DNA of 64,000 nucleotides. Source: Chryseobacterium vrystaatense (GTDB lineage: Bacteria; Bacteroidota; Bacteroidia; Flavobacteriales; Weeksellaceae). This document shows positions 1 to 9,138 of the stretch, piece after piece. The position numbers and the translations under genes were made by a program. Each line of letters starts with the position of its first letter. Positions within the stretch are counted from its first letter, which is position 1. The DNA lies in NCBI RefSeq assembly GCF_000737765.1, contig NZ_JPRI01000002.1:434001-498000 (forward strand), written 5' to 3'. Below the pieces are notes generated by a model. That model was not told the origin of the DNA, did no database searches, and saw only the letters and a list, made by a program, of their open reading frames with translations.

Positions 1-2244
1 AATATTGAAAATTCTCTCTGCAATCGATTCAGTGATCGGTGCAAAAGGAATAATTTCTGTGATCCTTGCCAAGAACTCGGGCCTGAATCTTCCTGAGTTG
101 GACATGATCTGCATCAGTGCTGATGATTCCGGAACTTTTCCTTCTTCAAACTGTTTCACAATCTCTTCACTTCCAATATTTGAAGTAAATAATATAATAG
201 CATTACTGAAATCTCCCTCTTTTCCTAATTTATCATGAACCTTTCCTTCATCCATGATCTGTAAGAATACATCAAAAACGGAATGGTGGGCTTTTTCAAT
301 TTCATCAAATAAAACAACGGTATACGGCTGCTGTCTGATCTTATTGACCAGCATTCCTCCTTCTTCATATCCTACATACCCGGGAGGCGCACCATATAAG
401 AGTGCCGCGGAATGTTCTTCTTTAAATTCGGACATATCAAAACGTACCATCGCTTTCTCATCATTGAAAAGAAGCTCTGCCATGGATTTTGCCAACTCTG
501 TTTTACCTGTTCCGGTAGGTCCCAGAAGGAAGAACGATCCGATGGGTTGTCCGGGTTTATTAAGTCCGCTTCGGTTTTCCACAATAGCATCTGAAAGAAT
601 TTTTAAGGCATGATCCTGCCCTACTACTCTATTCAATAAAAGGGATTCCATATTCAGGAGCTTTTCTTTTTCCTGTGCCTGGATTTTTCCAATTGGAATA
701 TTTGTTTTTGCCGCCATCACTGCTGCCAGTTCTAAGCGGTCTACTTTTTCTCTTTTTACGGCTGCATGCTGTAAAAGTTCTGCATAGGTATCGTCAATGA
801 TCTTATGAATCTGATCAACAGGCATCGAATTATCAATAGCCGGCTGCTCACTTAGCGATCCCCAAAGAATAGGACTTATTTTATCTCTCAGAAGATTATA
901 GTTCCAGATCAGCTCATTCGCCTGATCTTTAGTGTCGGTAAATTCTTCTTTTAAGATCGTTTCATAAGTTTCTTTCCAGCTTGCAAGTTCTTTTTCTGAA
1001 AGCTCGTCAAGCATTTTAATGGCTGCCATAGTTCGGTCGAGCAGGTCAATTGCTGCATCAGGCAGTTTTTTGCCCTTTGCATATCTTTTTGCCAGACGTA
1101 CGCATTCAGGAATAGAATTTTTTTCTACTTCAATACCATGATGTTTTTTATAGCCATCCAAAAGGACATCTATCATTTTCACACAGGTTTGTTCATCCGG
1201 CTCATTGACGGTTAAAACTTCAAAGCGACGGTTGAATGCCTGTTCAGGTTCGATAATTTTTCTATATTCTTCCTGTGTTGTAGCTCCGATCACAGTAATC
1301 TCGCCTCTTGCCAGTTCCGGCTTCAAAAGATTAGCCACGTTTCCAATGCTTCCTTTTGGATCCAGAAGGGTATGAATTTCATCTATGAAAAGTACTGCTT
1401 TTTCAATTTTCTTACATTCATTAATCACTTTTTTAAGGCGGTCTTCAATCTCACCTTTGTAAGAAGTTCCTGCCAGTAATGCTCCTGTGTCCAGTTCCAG
1501 AAGCGTTGCATTTTTAAGCATTTCAGGAACATTCCCTTTGGTAATTTCAGTTGCAAAGCCTTCTACCAAAGCCGTTTTACCAACGCCAGGTTCACCGATG
1601 ATGATCACATTCGGCTTACTTCTTCGGCAAAGGATTTCAACAAGCATCCTGAGTTCTTTGTCTCTTCCTATAATGTTTTCAAGATCTCCTTTTCTTGCCT
1701 GTGCCGTTCTGTCTACACAGTAACTTTTGATAGACGGAAATGATTGATCTGTGAAATCTGATCCGTTTGAAAAAAGCGATGAAAAATCACCGTCTTCAGA
1801 CACTGCGAAAGGAGTATCTTTTCTGTATAAATTAAAAATTTCGTGTTCTCTTAAAGGAAGTGATTTCAGCTGCTGCAGTGAAAAAACAACCTGAGGTTTC
1901 ACAATTGCTGTAAGGATACATATCGGGGTGATCTCATCCAGACCTAATTTCAGGCGAATATCGTCTGCTTCTTCAATAAGAGTGTCTATAGCTTCATCCT
2001 GACGAACCTCATCCGGAAGATGGGCAGTTTTTGGATAGTCTTCAATACGGACATCCGCCCACTCATAAAAGTAGCCGGGATCTTTGTCAATGCTTTTAAG
2101 GAATTCGTTTAGGCCGATATCTTTATGCATTAAGGCCTGTAGAATATGTGGGCCACCGTATGTTGCATTATAATTTTCTTTCGCTATCGACTGAGCAATA
2201 TGAAATAGCTGTTTTACTGTTTCGTTGGTTACTAGTACTCCCAT
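1..2244 (-). CDS. tssH: T6SS ATPase TssH (ClpV), 3' end cut by window edge
   Basis: The reading frame runs without a stop from an ATG at 2242-2244 to the left edge, giving 748 codons with the C-terminus missing. An N-terminal Clp-N region is followed by a first AAA+ domain with Walker A GEPGVGKT at about residues 217-224, a middle region much shorter than the ClpB coiled-coil arm, and a second AAA+ domain with GPTGTGKT at about 575-582. This is the layout of ClpV/TssH, the cytosolic unfoldase that disassembles the contracted TssB/TssC sheath. A housekeeping ClpB is the alternative. The short middle domain and the T6SS-iii genes just upstream favour TssH. Confidence 0.85.
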   Translation of the reverse strand, partial: MGVLVTNETVKQLFHIAQSIAKENYNATYGGPHILQALMHKDIGLNEFLKSIDKDPGYFYEWADVRIEDYPKTAHLPDEVRQDEAIDTLIEEADDIRLKLGLDEITPICILTAIVKPQVVFSLQQLKSLPLREHEIFNLYRKDTPFAVSEDGDFSSLFSNGSDFTDQSFPSIKSYCVDRTAQARKGDLENIIGRDKELRMLVEILCRRSKPNVIIIGEPGVGKTALVEGFATEITKGNVPEMLKNATLLELDTGALLAGTSYKGEIEDRLKKVINECKKIEKAVLFIDEIHTLLDPKGSIGNVANLLKPELARGEITVIGATTQEEYRKIIEPEQAFNRRFEVLTVNEPDEQTCVKMIDVLLDGYKKHHGIEVEKNSIPECVRLAKRYAKGKKLPDAAIDLLDRTMAAIKMLDELSEKELASWKETYETILKEEFTDTKDQANELIWNYNLLRDKISPILWGSLSEQPAIDNSMPVDQIHKIIDDTYAELLQHAAVKREKVDRLELAAVMAAKTNIPIGKIQAQEKEKLLNMESLLLNRVVGQDHALKILSDAIVENRSGLNKPGQPIGSFFLLGPTGTGKTELAKSMAELLFNDEKAMVRFDMSEFKEEHSAALLYGAPPGYVGYEEGGMLVNKIRQQPYTVVLFDEIEKAHHSVFDVFLQIMDEGKVHDKLGKEGDFSNAIILFTSNIGSEEIVKQFEEGKVPESSALMQIMSNSGRFRPEFLARITEIIPFAPITESIAERIFNI

Positions 2245-2327
2245 TTATAATTTTCTTATATTAATATGTCTGTGTTCTTTTTATTTTGATCAGATTATTT
2301 GGTGTTATCTGCGAAAATACATTTATA

Positions 2328-2335
2328 CAAATATA
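2328..2335 (-). promoter_or_regulatory. putative -7 box for tssH
   Basis: On the minus strand this reads TATATTTG, a perfect match to the Bacteroidota -7 consensus TAnnTTTG, about 84 bp before the tssH start. No good -33 TTG lies at the usual spacing, so the call is tentative. Confidence 0.4.
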
Positions 2336-2655
2336 TCTTTTTTATGCAAAATGCAGGAGGATAAAGATAGTTAATTCTTTGATTAGAGAAGTAATAAGTT
2401 TTGTTGGTATTTCTTATTGAGCTGATATTTTCAGAAGAATATTTCTCCAAAGAAACATGACGCTGATCTTTTCTATAGCAGATGATTTTGTCAAGATCCA
2501 TTCCTCCTTGCTTAATTATTCTATCTTTTTCATTTTCTGAATATTTGCTTTTCTACTTTGACATTTTTTTCTACCACGGCTCACTAAAGATAAACAAAAT
2601 AGTAATCTCACCTCTATATTTACATTATAAAACAATCATTTATAATATTTTATGC

Positions 2656-2688
2656 AAAAAAGACCGTCTTATAAGGGACAGTCTTTTT
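2656..2688 (-). terminator. hairpin terminator in the tssR-tssH gap
   Basis: Arms AAAAAGACCGTC (2657-2668) and GACAGTCTTTTT (2677-2688) pair with one mismatch around an 8-base loop. Read on the minus strand the hairpin ends in a run of six T. The tssR terminator lies 600 bp upstream, so this one implies a separate minus-strand transcript ending here, though it could act both ways. Confidence 0.6.
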
Positions 2689-2919
2689 CTATGAATGTTG
2701 ATGTGTAATAGTGTCTTACTTAAATGATCATAGCCTGTTAAACCCGAAATTGCAGTGTTTATTTTCATTTCAGGGGAATCAATATACCTCCTTCCTTGAA
2801 TTTTCCGCTATGCGTGTAAAATTTAACTATTATTAATATTTTGTGATGTGGTGATTGTTTAACAAATATAGGGTGCTTATTTCTTTCCTGAAAGCATTTG
2901 AATATAAATCTCATATTTT

Positions 2920-2956
2920 GTAGTAGTTCTACGACTTTTTGTAGTAATTCTACTAC
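2920..2956. promoter_or_regulatory. tandem GTAGTA dyads, 21 bp apart
   Basis: Two copies of a 16-bp element start at 2920 and 2941. The second is a perfect dyad, GTAGTA-ATTC-TACTAC; the first differs by one base in the right arm. The 21-bp period is two helical turns, so two dimers would bind the same DNA face. Such an arrangement suits a transcription factor site. The bound protein and the regulated gene are unknown. Confidence 0.45.
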
Positions 2957-3288
2957 TATGGATTTACAAATCGCTCATACAGATCACTGGAAGGGGTTTT
3001 GCAATCATCAGCATATTTCTAAAATTACAGACATTTTACACTTAAATGAGAAATAGTATGAATTTTTGCATGGAATATTTGGAGGTTAAGATTATTTTAT
3101 CAGGGTGGGAATGTTTGAAGGTGTTTAAGAATAATACAGTAAGAATTTTTCTCTGTTTAAAATTCCAGACATTTCCAATACCTCGACTCCCACAGTATCT
3201 TTAGTTTCAGTTTAAGTCTTAATCTGATCTCTGATGAGCATATCAATAATTGTTCATTAACTAAAAAAGGGCCTCTCTTAGCCACAAA

Positions 3289-3315
3289 AAAAGCAGAAGT
3301 TGAACTTCTGCTTTT
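3289..3315 (-). terminator. terminator of the tssO-tssR operon
   Basis: A near-perfect hairpin with arms AAAAGCAGAAGT and ACTTCTGCTTTT lies 21 bp after the tssR stop. On the minus strand it is followed by a T run. Confidence 0.8.
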
Positions 3316-3335
3316 GGATATAATCAATTTGATGA

Positions 3336-5735
3336 TTAGTGTTTTGTGTATTCCGGTTCCTCAATAGTTTGAGTAGTTGGCATAAAGTATTCATTAAGCC
3401 AGTAGAAGGTTTGTCCATTCTGCTGAATCTTAACTGCAGGGTTATTTCTGTTGGACAGCATTTTATCTGCTAATACTTTATATTCTTTGAAATGTGCTCT
3501 TACTGTTTCTTTTAAAACAATCTTAGGCTTCTTCCAGCCCTTCAGTTTATTTTTTGACATCAACTCATCTTCAGAATTGTCAAAACCAGTACTCAATCCT
3601 ACTGCATATGACATTGGTTTTTCATACAGCTCAGATTTATCAAGGAATTTCAGGGTAGGATTGTATTTCTTCAGAAGTTTTATATATTCTTTAATCGCTC
3701 TTGACTGGCTAAAACCAGCTTTTTCAGGTTCTGTTTTAAGATAAATTTCTGTGTAGAAATTCTTTAAGTTGTCATATTCTGTTTCAGAAATAAGAATACC
3801 TTTTTCTATAGCTGGTTTATAATCCTTCAGATCTTTAGGGATATAACCTTTTACAAGGAATGGATTTCCGTAATTGATCAACTGTGCTGCAATTCCTGCA
3901 GAAACCGGATTTGTAAGACCTGGGAATAAATATTTATACTTCAGATCCACATCTGTTCTTCCCGCTCCTACAGAAGAATGGAAGTATTCATTAAGCGATT
4001 TATCAATGGTCTGGTTGTCTAAAGTAACCTGTGCAATTAGGCTATCCAAAGATTTTTTAAGATACCCCGGAGTTGCAACATCTCCTTTTTTAGGAAAAAT
4101 AACAAACCCCTGAGACATACTCTGTTTTGGATAATCTAACGAGAAGAACCCGGCATCACCTTCCACAAGGCTGAAGTTATTTTTAGTAAGAACATCACTC
4201 TGATTGATGATTTTCTCTTTTTTAAGTTCAGCAATATTTTTAGCAGTGTTGGTCACTACATTTTCAGCCATGAGTATAAAATCATTGTATGTATCAGATG
4301 ATCTTGCACTGGTCTGGAACATGATTAATCTTGCCTGTGCCTGAGTAAGAGAACCGAGAACACTGGACATACTTCCACTCTGGTTGGCGGAAGTTCCTAC
4401 AGTGACTACAATATTCGTTTCATCCGGAACATTGGAAAGAAGGTTTCCTGCAGCAGTAAGAGCTTCACCTACCGGCTGGTATCCGCTGTTGCTCGCACAG
4501 TTCATTTCGTTGGTTCTTTCGCTAATGAATGTAGTAATTTTACTGTAATCACTACTTAAATTGGAAACCAGAACATTCTCACCACACGGATTATTTTTGT
4601 ATAAAACGACACCGTATTTTACACCACTGAAATAAGAAGGTTTCTCAAATCTAAGCTGCAAATCCTGAAGAAGAGATTTTACGATAGGAGCATAAGGTGC
4701 ATTTGGAGCACTTACATCCAGGGCAAAAACGATGTTGATATTTTTATCCCGTTCTGTGATCTCTCTGTAGCGGTCAAAAATAATCTTCTCACCCAGAACA
4801 TTGAAAATATAGTTTTTACTGTAATCCAGAATATTGGTAAAATACTTTGTTTTGGTGTCCGGAGTCGGAGCTTCATTTAAAGGAAGATTTACCGGATAAA
4901 TATTTTCAAGAGGGGTTCTTTTATTGGTATCGGTGAGAAAAACCGCTGTTCTGCTATCTGCATCTGCTGCACCCGGATATCCTTCGTGTATCCCATAGGC
5001 AGATTCGTTAATTTCTGTATCATTTTTCAACTTTATGGCAGAACGCTCACCCCATGCAGAGATCACATTTGCGTTGACCCATCCATAGAGATTGGTACTG
5101 ATACTGTCTATATCGATGGAAGGTTTCTTACCTACCAAAAATCGTTTATTATTTTCCGCCTGCTTGTAGACATAAACCATTTGTCCGTTTGGAATTTTGA
5201 CATTGGCTGTTTCTATAAGGCTTGGTGAATTGAATACCATGATAGAGTCATTCTTGTAGTATCTCTCAGCACTTCGGACAACTTCGCTGTTATTGGGAAC
5301 TACTGCTACTCTTACCGGATATCCTGTCTTTTCGCTTTTTAAAGAATTATTCCACAGAAGGAGGTCTGTTTCCGGAATCCAGCCATAAGTTTTGATGGAT
5401 TTTGACGAAACTTTTTTCATTAAAGCATCCGGAACATATTCCGCCACTTTTACCATTCCATCTCTGTGTTTCAGAACCATTAGAGGCTCAAGGAATTTAA
5501 CTTCCTTATAAGATTTCTCATCACTTTTATCAAGATAAGCCGTATTTCTGGACCTGTCTGAAATGACAATCCATGGAACTGACTTTTTGGGATATCCGTT
5601 TACTACCGGTGAGTTTTCTACCTGTCCGTACTGCGAAGGCTCTGGAGTCCTTTTAGAAGGCAGCTTCACCTGACAGCTCGTTATTAATACTGATAATCCG
5701 ATATAATATGCTGCTAGAGGAAATTTATTTTTCAT
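3336..5735 (-). CDS. tssR: T6SS-iii lipoprotein TssR
   Basis: This 799-residue protein begins with a lipoprotein signal ending in the lipobox LITSC, so the mature protein is expected to be lipid-anchored in the envelope. A von Willebrand factor A-like segment starts near residue 335 with the strand IVFALDVSAP, whose DxS resembles a MIDAS start. Before it lie SH3-like beta-rich segments. Size, lipobox and a vWA-like core fit TssR, one of the proteins found only in the Bacteroidota T6SS subtype iii, thought to form part of its trans-envelope complex. It is the last gene of a four-gene minus-strand operon with 45-50 bp spacings and its own terminator. I assign it from architecture and context, not from an alignment. 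Confidence 0.75.
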   Translation of the reverse strand: MKNKFPLAAYYIGLSVLITSCQVKLPSKRTPEPSQYGQVENSPVVNGYPKKSVPWIVISDRSRNTAYLDKSDEKSYKEVKFLEPLMVLKHRDGMVKVAEYVPDALMKKVSSKSIKTYGWIPETDLLLWNNSLKSEKTGYPVRVAVVPNNSEVVRSAERYYKNDSIMVFNSPSLIETANVKIPNGQMVYVYKQAENNKRFLVGKKPSIDIDSISTNLYGWVNANVISAWGERSAIKLKNDTEINESAYGIHEGYPGAADADSRTAVFLTDTNKRTPLENIYPVNLPLNEAPTPDTKTKYFTNILDYSKNYIFNVLGEKIIFDRYREITERDKNINIVFALDVSAPNAPYAPIVKSLLQDLQLRFEKPSYFSGVKYGVVLYKNNPCGENVLVSNLSSDYSKITTFISERTNEMNCASNSGYQPVGEALTAAGNLLSNVPDETNIVVTVGTSANQSGSMSSVLGSLTQAQARLIMFQTSARSSDTYNDFILMAENVVTNTAKNIAELKKEKIINQSDVLTKNNFSLVEGDAGFFSLDYPKQSMSQGFVIFPKKGDVATPGYLKKSLDSLIAQVTLDNQTIDKSLNEYFHSSVGAGRTDVDLKYKYLFPGLTNPVSAGIAAQLINYGNPFLVKGYIPKDLKDYKPAIEKGILISETEYDNLKNFYTEIYLKTEPEKAGFSQSRAIKEYIKLLKKYNPTLKFLDKSELYEKPMSYAVGLSTGFDNSEDELMSKNKLKGWKKPKIVLKETVRAHFKEYKVLADKMLSNRNNPAVKIQQNGQTFYWLNEYFMPTTQTIEEPEYTKH

Positions 5736-5780
5736 CCTATTTTATTTTTATGATTGGTGTGTCCGGAGCTCCGGATCCTA

Positions 5781-6689
5781 TTATTTGCTTTGGTTGATGT
5801 CAACTTTCGTTACACATATCTGTTTGTCGTCCAGATTGACTTTTACACTCTGGATCACAACGTTTTTATCAAACTGAAGTCCTGCACAGTACATATAAAA
5901 GTTGTTAGCTTTGCTGTCACTCACTTTTACTACCGTGTTTTCGTTGTTACACAAATATGTTCTCAACAGATAGTTGTAATGCATATTAAAACTGTTTCCG
6001 TTGGCAATCTGCTGAAGATGATATTTGAAATCATCATCAATCTTTTTATAGACATCTTCTACAGGAACTTCATCCTGCTCCAAAGAATTGTAAGTAGGAA
6101 GGATTTTGATCATGTGGTAGATCGGCTCCTCACTCTCGTCAGTTAATAAGGTAACACGGTAATCGCCCGGTTTTTTATACGCGTAGATAAACATCTTATC
6201 TTTAGCATCTGTATTTCCTGTTTCACCAAACTTCCATGCAAACCGGGTAGCATCTGAAACTGCACGAAACTGCACATTTTCATTCTGCATTGCCTGTGCA
6301 GGAGCTTCTATGGTAGTAGCGATCTTCGTACTGTCTTTCTGCTTCGTCTGTCTCGCGGAAACCATTACAGCAAAAGTTTTGGTATACTTGTTATCAATGA
6401 TCAAACTTACCGAATAGTACCCCGGCTTATTGTAAAAGTGGATTCCTCTGTTTTGATCAGAAGTCGACCCATCTCCAAAATTCCATTTTTTGGCTTTTGC
6501 AAACTGGGTCTTATCCTCAAAGAGAAGTGTATCTCCTACAGATAGCGATGATGGATAAACTACTGCTACAATATCATCGGCAGAATGGATCACCTTTTTC
6601 TGCAGCCATAGCGCAACGAGGGCTGCAATGAGCAGCGTTGCGATAACACCAATAATAATGTTCTTTTTGTTTTTTTGAAAATAATTCAT
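5781..6689 (-). CDS. T6SS-iii membrane protein with two PKD domains
   Basis: The 302-residue product has one N-terminal membrane segment (about residues 12-31) and a long periplasmic part. The first PKD domain carries WNFGDG near residue 70. A second, degenerate copy carries WKFGET near residue 152. The C-terminal hundred residues have no fold I recognise. PKD domains are Ig-like folds used in protein contacts. The gene lies between tssR and the small membrane genes, so it is probably a periplasmic scaffold of the subtype-iii membrane complex (TssP or TssQ by position). I cannot decide the exact Tss letter from sequence alone. Confidence 0.65.
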   Translation of the reverse strand: MNYFQKNKKNIIIGVIATLLIAALVALWLQKKVIHSADDIVAVVYPSSLSVGDTLLFEDKTQFAKAKKWNFGDGSTSDQNRGIHFYNKPGYYSVSLIIDNKYTKTFAVMVSARQTKQKDSTKIATTIEAPAQAMQNENVQFRAVSDATRFAWKFGETGNTDAKDKMFIYAYKKPGDYRVTLLTDESEEPIYHMIKILPTYNSLEQDEVPVEDVYKKIDDDFKYHLQQIANGNSFNMHYNYLLRTYLCNNENTVVKVSDSKANNFYMYCAGLQFDKNVVIQSVKVNLDDKQICVTKVDINQSK

Positions 6690-6739
6690 AGTTAAGTGAT
6701 TGTGATGTGTTTATTCCTTTAATGTTTTTTTTTGCATCC

Positions 6740-7264
6740 TTATTGCGTCCTTTCCCTCATGGTCTTATTCCTGTCATAAAGGCGGTCCTGTGTATTCTTA
6801 AACCCAATTCTACAGTCATCCACCTGCTTGTTGAATGTTTTAATATCCTCTAAAGTCGTAGAAACAACTTTTTTGTCTTCAAAATACATTTTATAGAATT
6901 TAGCAATCTGCGGATAGGCATCCTTACGGATATCTACAACATTACGACTGTGAAAGTAACTTGCCAGACCATTAATCCCATTGAAGATATTATTTTCCAC
7001 AAAAGGTTCCGGAGATTTATCTGTGATTTTGCTGATCCTGATATAGGCACTGTCCATCTCTGGCTGTAAGATTTTTTGCTCGCTTTCGAAAGCCCTCTTC
7101 TGTTCAAGGCTCTCTATTCCTCTCACGTCTTCATCAGAAAAAGGAGAATCGTATCCTTTCAGAAAAATGACCCCAAGAAATATCAGAGCAGCAACAAGCA
7201 TCAGTATTAAATAAAAAAACTGATAATGCCTTTCTTTTTTGGATAATGTAATATGTCCCTGCAT
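6740..7264 (-). CDS. T6SS-iii inner-membrane protein, TssO family
   Basis: A 174-residue protein with a short basic cytosolic start (LSKKERHYQFF), one membrane helix at about residues 17-37 and a charged helical periplasmic part. The KKER motif before a single helix matches what I recall of TssO, a subtype-iii specific membrane protein that may replace TssL/TssM functions. It sits 18 bp after a second single-helix gene and 50 bp before the PKD gene, so the four are co-transcribed. The family assignment is from memory. Confidence 0.65.
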   Translation of the reverse strand: MQGHITLSKKERHYQFFYLILMLVAALIFLGVIFLKGYDSPFSDEDVRGIESLEQKRAFESEQKILQPEMDSAYIRISKITDKSPEPFVENNIFNGINGLASYFHSRNVVDIRKDAYPQIAKFYKMYFEDKKVVSTTLEDIKTFNKQVDDCRIGFKNTQDRLYDRNKTMRERTQ

Positions 7265-7282
7265 AGGTTTGTTTTTTTATTA

Positions 7283-7816
7283 TTATTTCCCTTTAGACCC
7301 TGTAAAATGTCTGGTAGGATCTTTTTTTAGCTGATTATTGGCCCTGTCTACTTTTGATATACATTCTTCAAGATCTCTAAGCACGATCTTTTTTTTGTAT
7401 TCTACCTCCATAATGTCGCCCTTCAATTTGAGCATTGCTCCTATCTGCTTCATCAAAACCGCATAATGCTTAAAATTATCGACACTGTCTTTGCCCATAA
7501 TATTTTTTGCATTTGCTACATCGTCCATGATACTGGTTCTGAGGAAAACATCATTCTGTACTTTGCTTATATCATAGTGCTCCATGTTCTCATAGATATT
7601 TTCTACCTGATCTCTGAGAGCGTCACTACGGCGCATCAGTTCTTTATAAGCATCTGCTTCTCTGGCAATTCCTTCCCGCTGTATCGTATAGCTTTTAAAA
7701 AAGAGCAATAAGCACAGAAAAGACACCACTGAAAGAACGGCGAAGGATAGAATAAACTTCCAGATACCTATTCTGACGTCAGATTTGTTTAATTTTTTTT
7801 CCCTGTTTGAAGACAT
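7283..7816 (-). CDS. T6SS-iii single-helix membrane protein (TssO/TssP-like)
   Basis: First gene of the T6SS envelope operon, 177 residues from ATG 7814-7816. An upstream ATG at 7936 would add 40 hydrophobic residues ahead of the normal cytosolic start and is rejected. A basic N-terminus (MSSNREKKLNKSD) is followed by one membrane helix at about residues 18-40 and a long, probably coiled-coil helical domain. Its layout mirrors the next gene, suggesting paralogous partners in the membrane complex. It is divergent from the LuxR-type regulator at 7996, with a dyad between them. Confidence 0.65.
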   Translation of the reverse strand: MSSNREKKLNKSDVRIGIWKFILSFAVLSVVSFLCLLLFFKSYTIQREGIAREADAYKELMRRSDALRDQVENIYENMEHYDISKVQNDVFLRTSIMDDVANAKNIMGKDSVDNFKHYAVLMKQIGAMLKLKGDIMEVEYKKKIVLRDLEECISKVDRANNQLKKDPTRHFTGSKGK

Positions 7817-7891
7817 ATATTTGCGATTTGTTTGGCCTGTGAAAATATAAAAAAAAAATTTTATGTACAATACGTATTTTCCCCAGTCTAA

Positions 7892-7909
7892 ATTAGTGAA
7901 AACCCTAAT
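7892..7909. promoter_or_regulatory. dyad between T6SS operon and LuxR regulator
   Basis: Arms ATTAG and CTAAT flank eight bases midway between the divergent starts at 7816 and 7996. A 10-bp palindrome, AATACGTATT, lies nearby at 7869-7878. Either could be an operator for the neighbouring regulator; this is inference from position. Confidence 0.35.
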
Positions 7910-7995
7910 TAACCTAAGTTTAATTTCGACTTTCATAAGTTTTTCATAAATTAGGCCTCTGAATTTTAAATATCTCTACCAAATCGATATTAAAA

Positions 7996-8667
7996 GTGAG
8001 TAAATTATTATCAAACACAGTGCGGTTTTCTATAGCAGACAGCGATTTTTATTTTAAAAAAATAATGATCAAAACGCTTATGGAAAATCCTTTTTATATG
8101 CTTCTGAATGACTGTAACAACGGCCATGAGCTTGTGAACAGGATTTACAGGAGGCAGGAAGACGTGTTTATTATAGAGCTTTTTATGCCTGTCCTAAGCG
8201 GGATAGAGGCGATCAAATATATCCGGAAAAACAATACAGAAACTCCTATTGTCACTTATTCCAACACCTATCAGGAAGATATGGCTGAGATTCTTTCCAA
8301 AATCCCCAATATCTACTACTGTCAGAAAAACAGCACGATTATAAAAGATCTCATCAAAGGCAGTATTGCTTCCGACAGCTTCGATTATGAACAGTATTCC
8401 AAGGAATGGGAACAGCAGCCCCTTGCTGTCCAAAACTACATGGAAAGACAGAAAAAAGGCCAGGAAGAGCTCAGTCCTACCGAGATCCAGCTCATGAAAT
8501 TCTGCTACGAAGGCTATAGCAACAAGGAAATTGCAGAAAAACTGAGTCTTAGCACCCGCACGATTGACACCTATATCAACAGGCTTACAGAAAAGCTTGG
8601 ATTGAAGACAAAACTGCATCTCATCCGTTTCTGCGTGGAAAACGGATACTACAATTCCAGCATGTAG
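7996..8667 (+). CDS. NarL/LuxR-type regulator with Glu at the receiver phospho-site
   Basis: 223 residues from a GTG start. Later ATG codons would delete the first receiver strand (RFSIADSD), so GTG is preferred. The N-terminal receiver keeps the acidic pair (ADSD) and the late Lys (CQKNS), but the phospho-acceptor position is Glu61 (IIELFMP) instead of Asp. The C-terminal LuxR helix-turn-helix spans about 155-220 with SNKEIAEKLSLSTRTIDTYI. Glu often mimics phospho-Asp, so the protein may be active without a kinase, or respond to another input. No histidine kinase is nearby. Being divergent from the T6SS envelope operon, it is a candidate T6SS regulator. Confidence 0.8.
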   Translation: MSKLLSNTVRFSIADSDFYFKKIMIKTLMENPFYMLLNDCNNGHELVNRIYRRQEDVFIIELFMPVLSGIEAIKYIRKNNTETPIVTYSNTYQEDMAEILSKIPNIYYCQKNSTIIKDLIKGSIASDSFDYEQYSKEWEQQPLAVQNYMERQKKGQEELSPTEIQLMKFCYEGYSNKEIAEKLSLSTRTIDTYINRLTEKLGLKTKLHLIRFCVENGYYNSSM

Positions 8668-8742
8668 TGAGATTTAATGTAATATTAATATAGGGTAATC
8701 ATAAAAACTCCAACTCTTTAAACAAAAATATTTTGCCACTAA

Positions 8743-8775
8743 TTTGCTAGTATTCAATTTTTTTAACTAAATTTG
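8743..8775 (+). promoter_or_regulatory. promoter of the HU gene
   Basis: TTTG at 8743-8746 and TAAATTTG at 8768-8775 are 21 bp apart, an excellent Bacteroidota sigma-A promoter ending 30 bp before the HU start. Confidence 0.7.
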
Positions 8776-8805
8776 CACACCTAAAATTTAAAATTAAAAA
8801 AGGAA

Positions 8806-9096
8806 ATGACAAAGGCAGAATTGGTAAACATCATCTCAAATAAGTTGGGAACAGAAAAGAATGAAACACAGAAAGTTGTAGAAGCTTTTATGCAGGAGAT
8901 CAGGACTTCTATGTATAATGGGGATAACGTTTATCTGAGAGGTTTTGGATCTTTTATCATTAAAACAAGAGCTGCTAAAACAGGAAGAAATATTTCTAAG
9001 AACACTGCAATTGAGATTCCTGCTCATAACATTCCTGCTTTCAAACCTTCAAAATCTTTTGTTGAGAAAGTAAAAACTAAAGTCGCAGTAAAATAA
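8806..9096 (+). CDS. hup: HU family DNA-binding protein
   Basis: A 96-residue small basic protein of the HU/IHF family. It has the N-terminal helices (TKAELVNIISNKLGTEK), the strand with GFGSFIIKTRAAKTGRN and the beta-arm IPAHNIPAFKPSKSF, which inserts in the DNA minor groove. It bends and compacts nucleoid DNA as a dimer. A strong promoter precedes it. The 29-residue basic protein and RNase E/G genes follow in the same direction, an order I recall as common in flavobacteria. Confidence 0.93.
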   Translation: MTKAELVNIISNKLGTEKNETQKVVEAFMQEIRTSMYNGDNVYLRGFGSFIIKTRAAKTGRNISKNTAIEIPAHNIPAFKPSKSFVEKVKTKVAVK

Positions 9097-9138
9097 AACA
9101 TTAACTGAATATTAACTAGTTACTAAAAAATTAAAATT

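Larger units (their letters stand above)
2245..3335. other. 1.1 kb region without a convincing gene inside the T6SS locus
   Basis: The stretch between tssR and tssH is AT-rich and has only short ORFs with protein-unlike composition. It holds the tssH upstream region, a hairpin terminator at 2656-2688, a TATATTTG box on the minus strand at 2863-2870, a tandem dyad at 2920-2956 and the tssR terminator at 3289-3315. A minus-strand transcript of about 200 nt from the box to the hairpin is possible. A 42-codon ORF (2640-2768, minus) lies in it, but the hairpin falls inside that ORF, so a small RNA is as likely as a peptide. Confidence 0.5.

Noticed and set aside
2295..2501. 68-codon minus ORF upstream of tssH
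   Set aside because: The first residues look protein-like, but the rest is a Tyr/Lys/Ile-rich low-complexity tail covering the tssH promoter; not enough support.
5754..6146. 130-codon plus ORF opposite the PKD gene
   Set aside because: Shadow frame of a clear PKD protein gene.
7817..7936. Longer start for the first T6SS membrane gene
   Set aside because: It would pass over the -7 region and add a hydrophobic lead not seen in related proteins.
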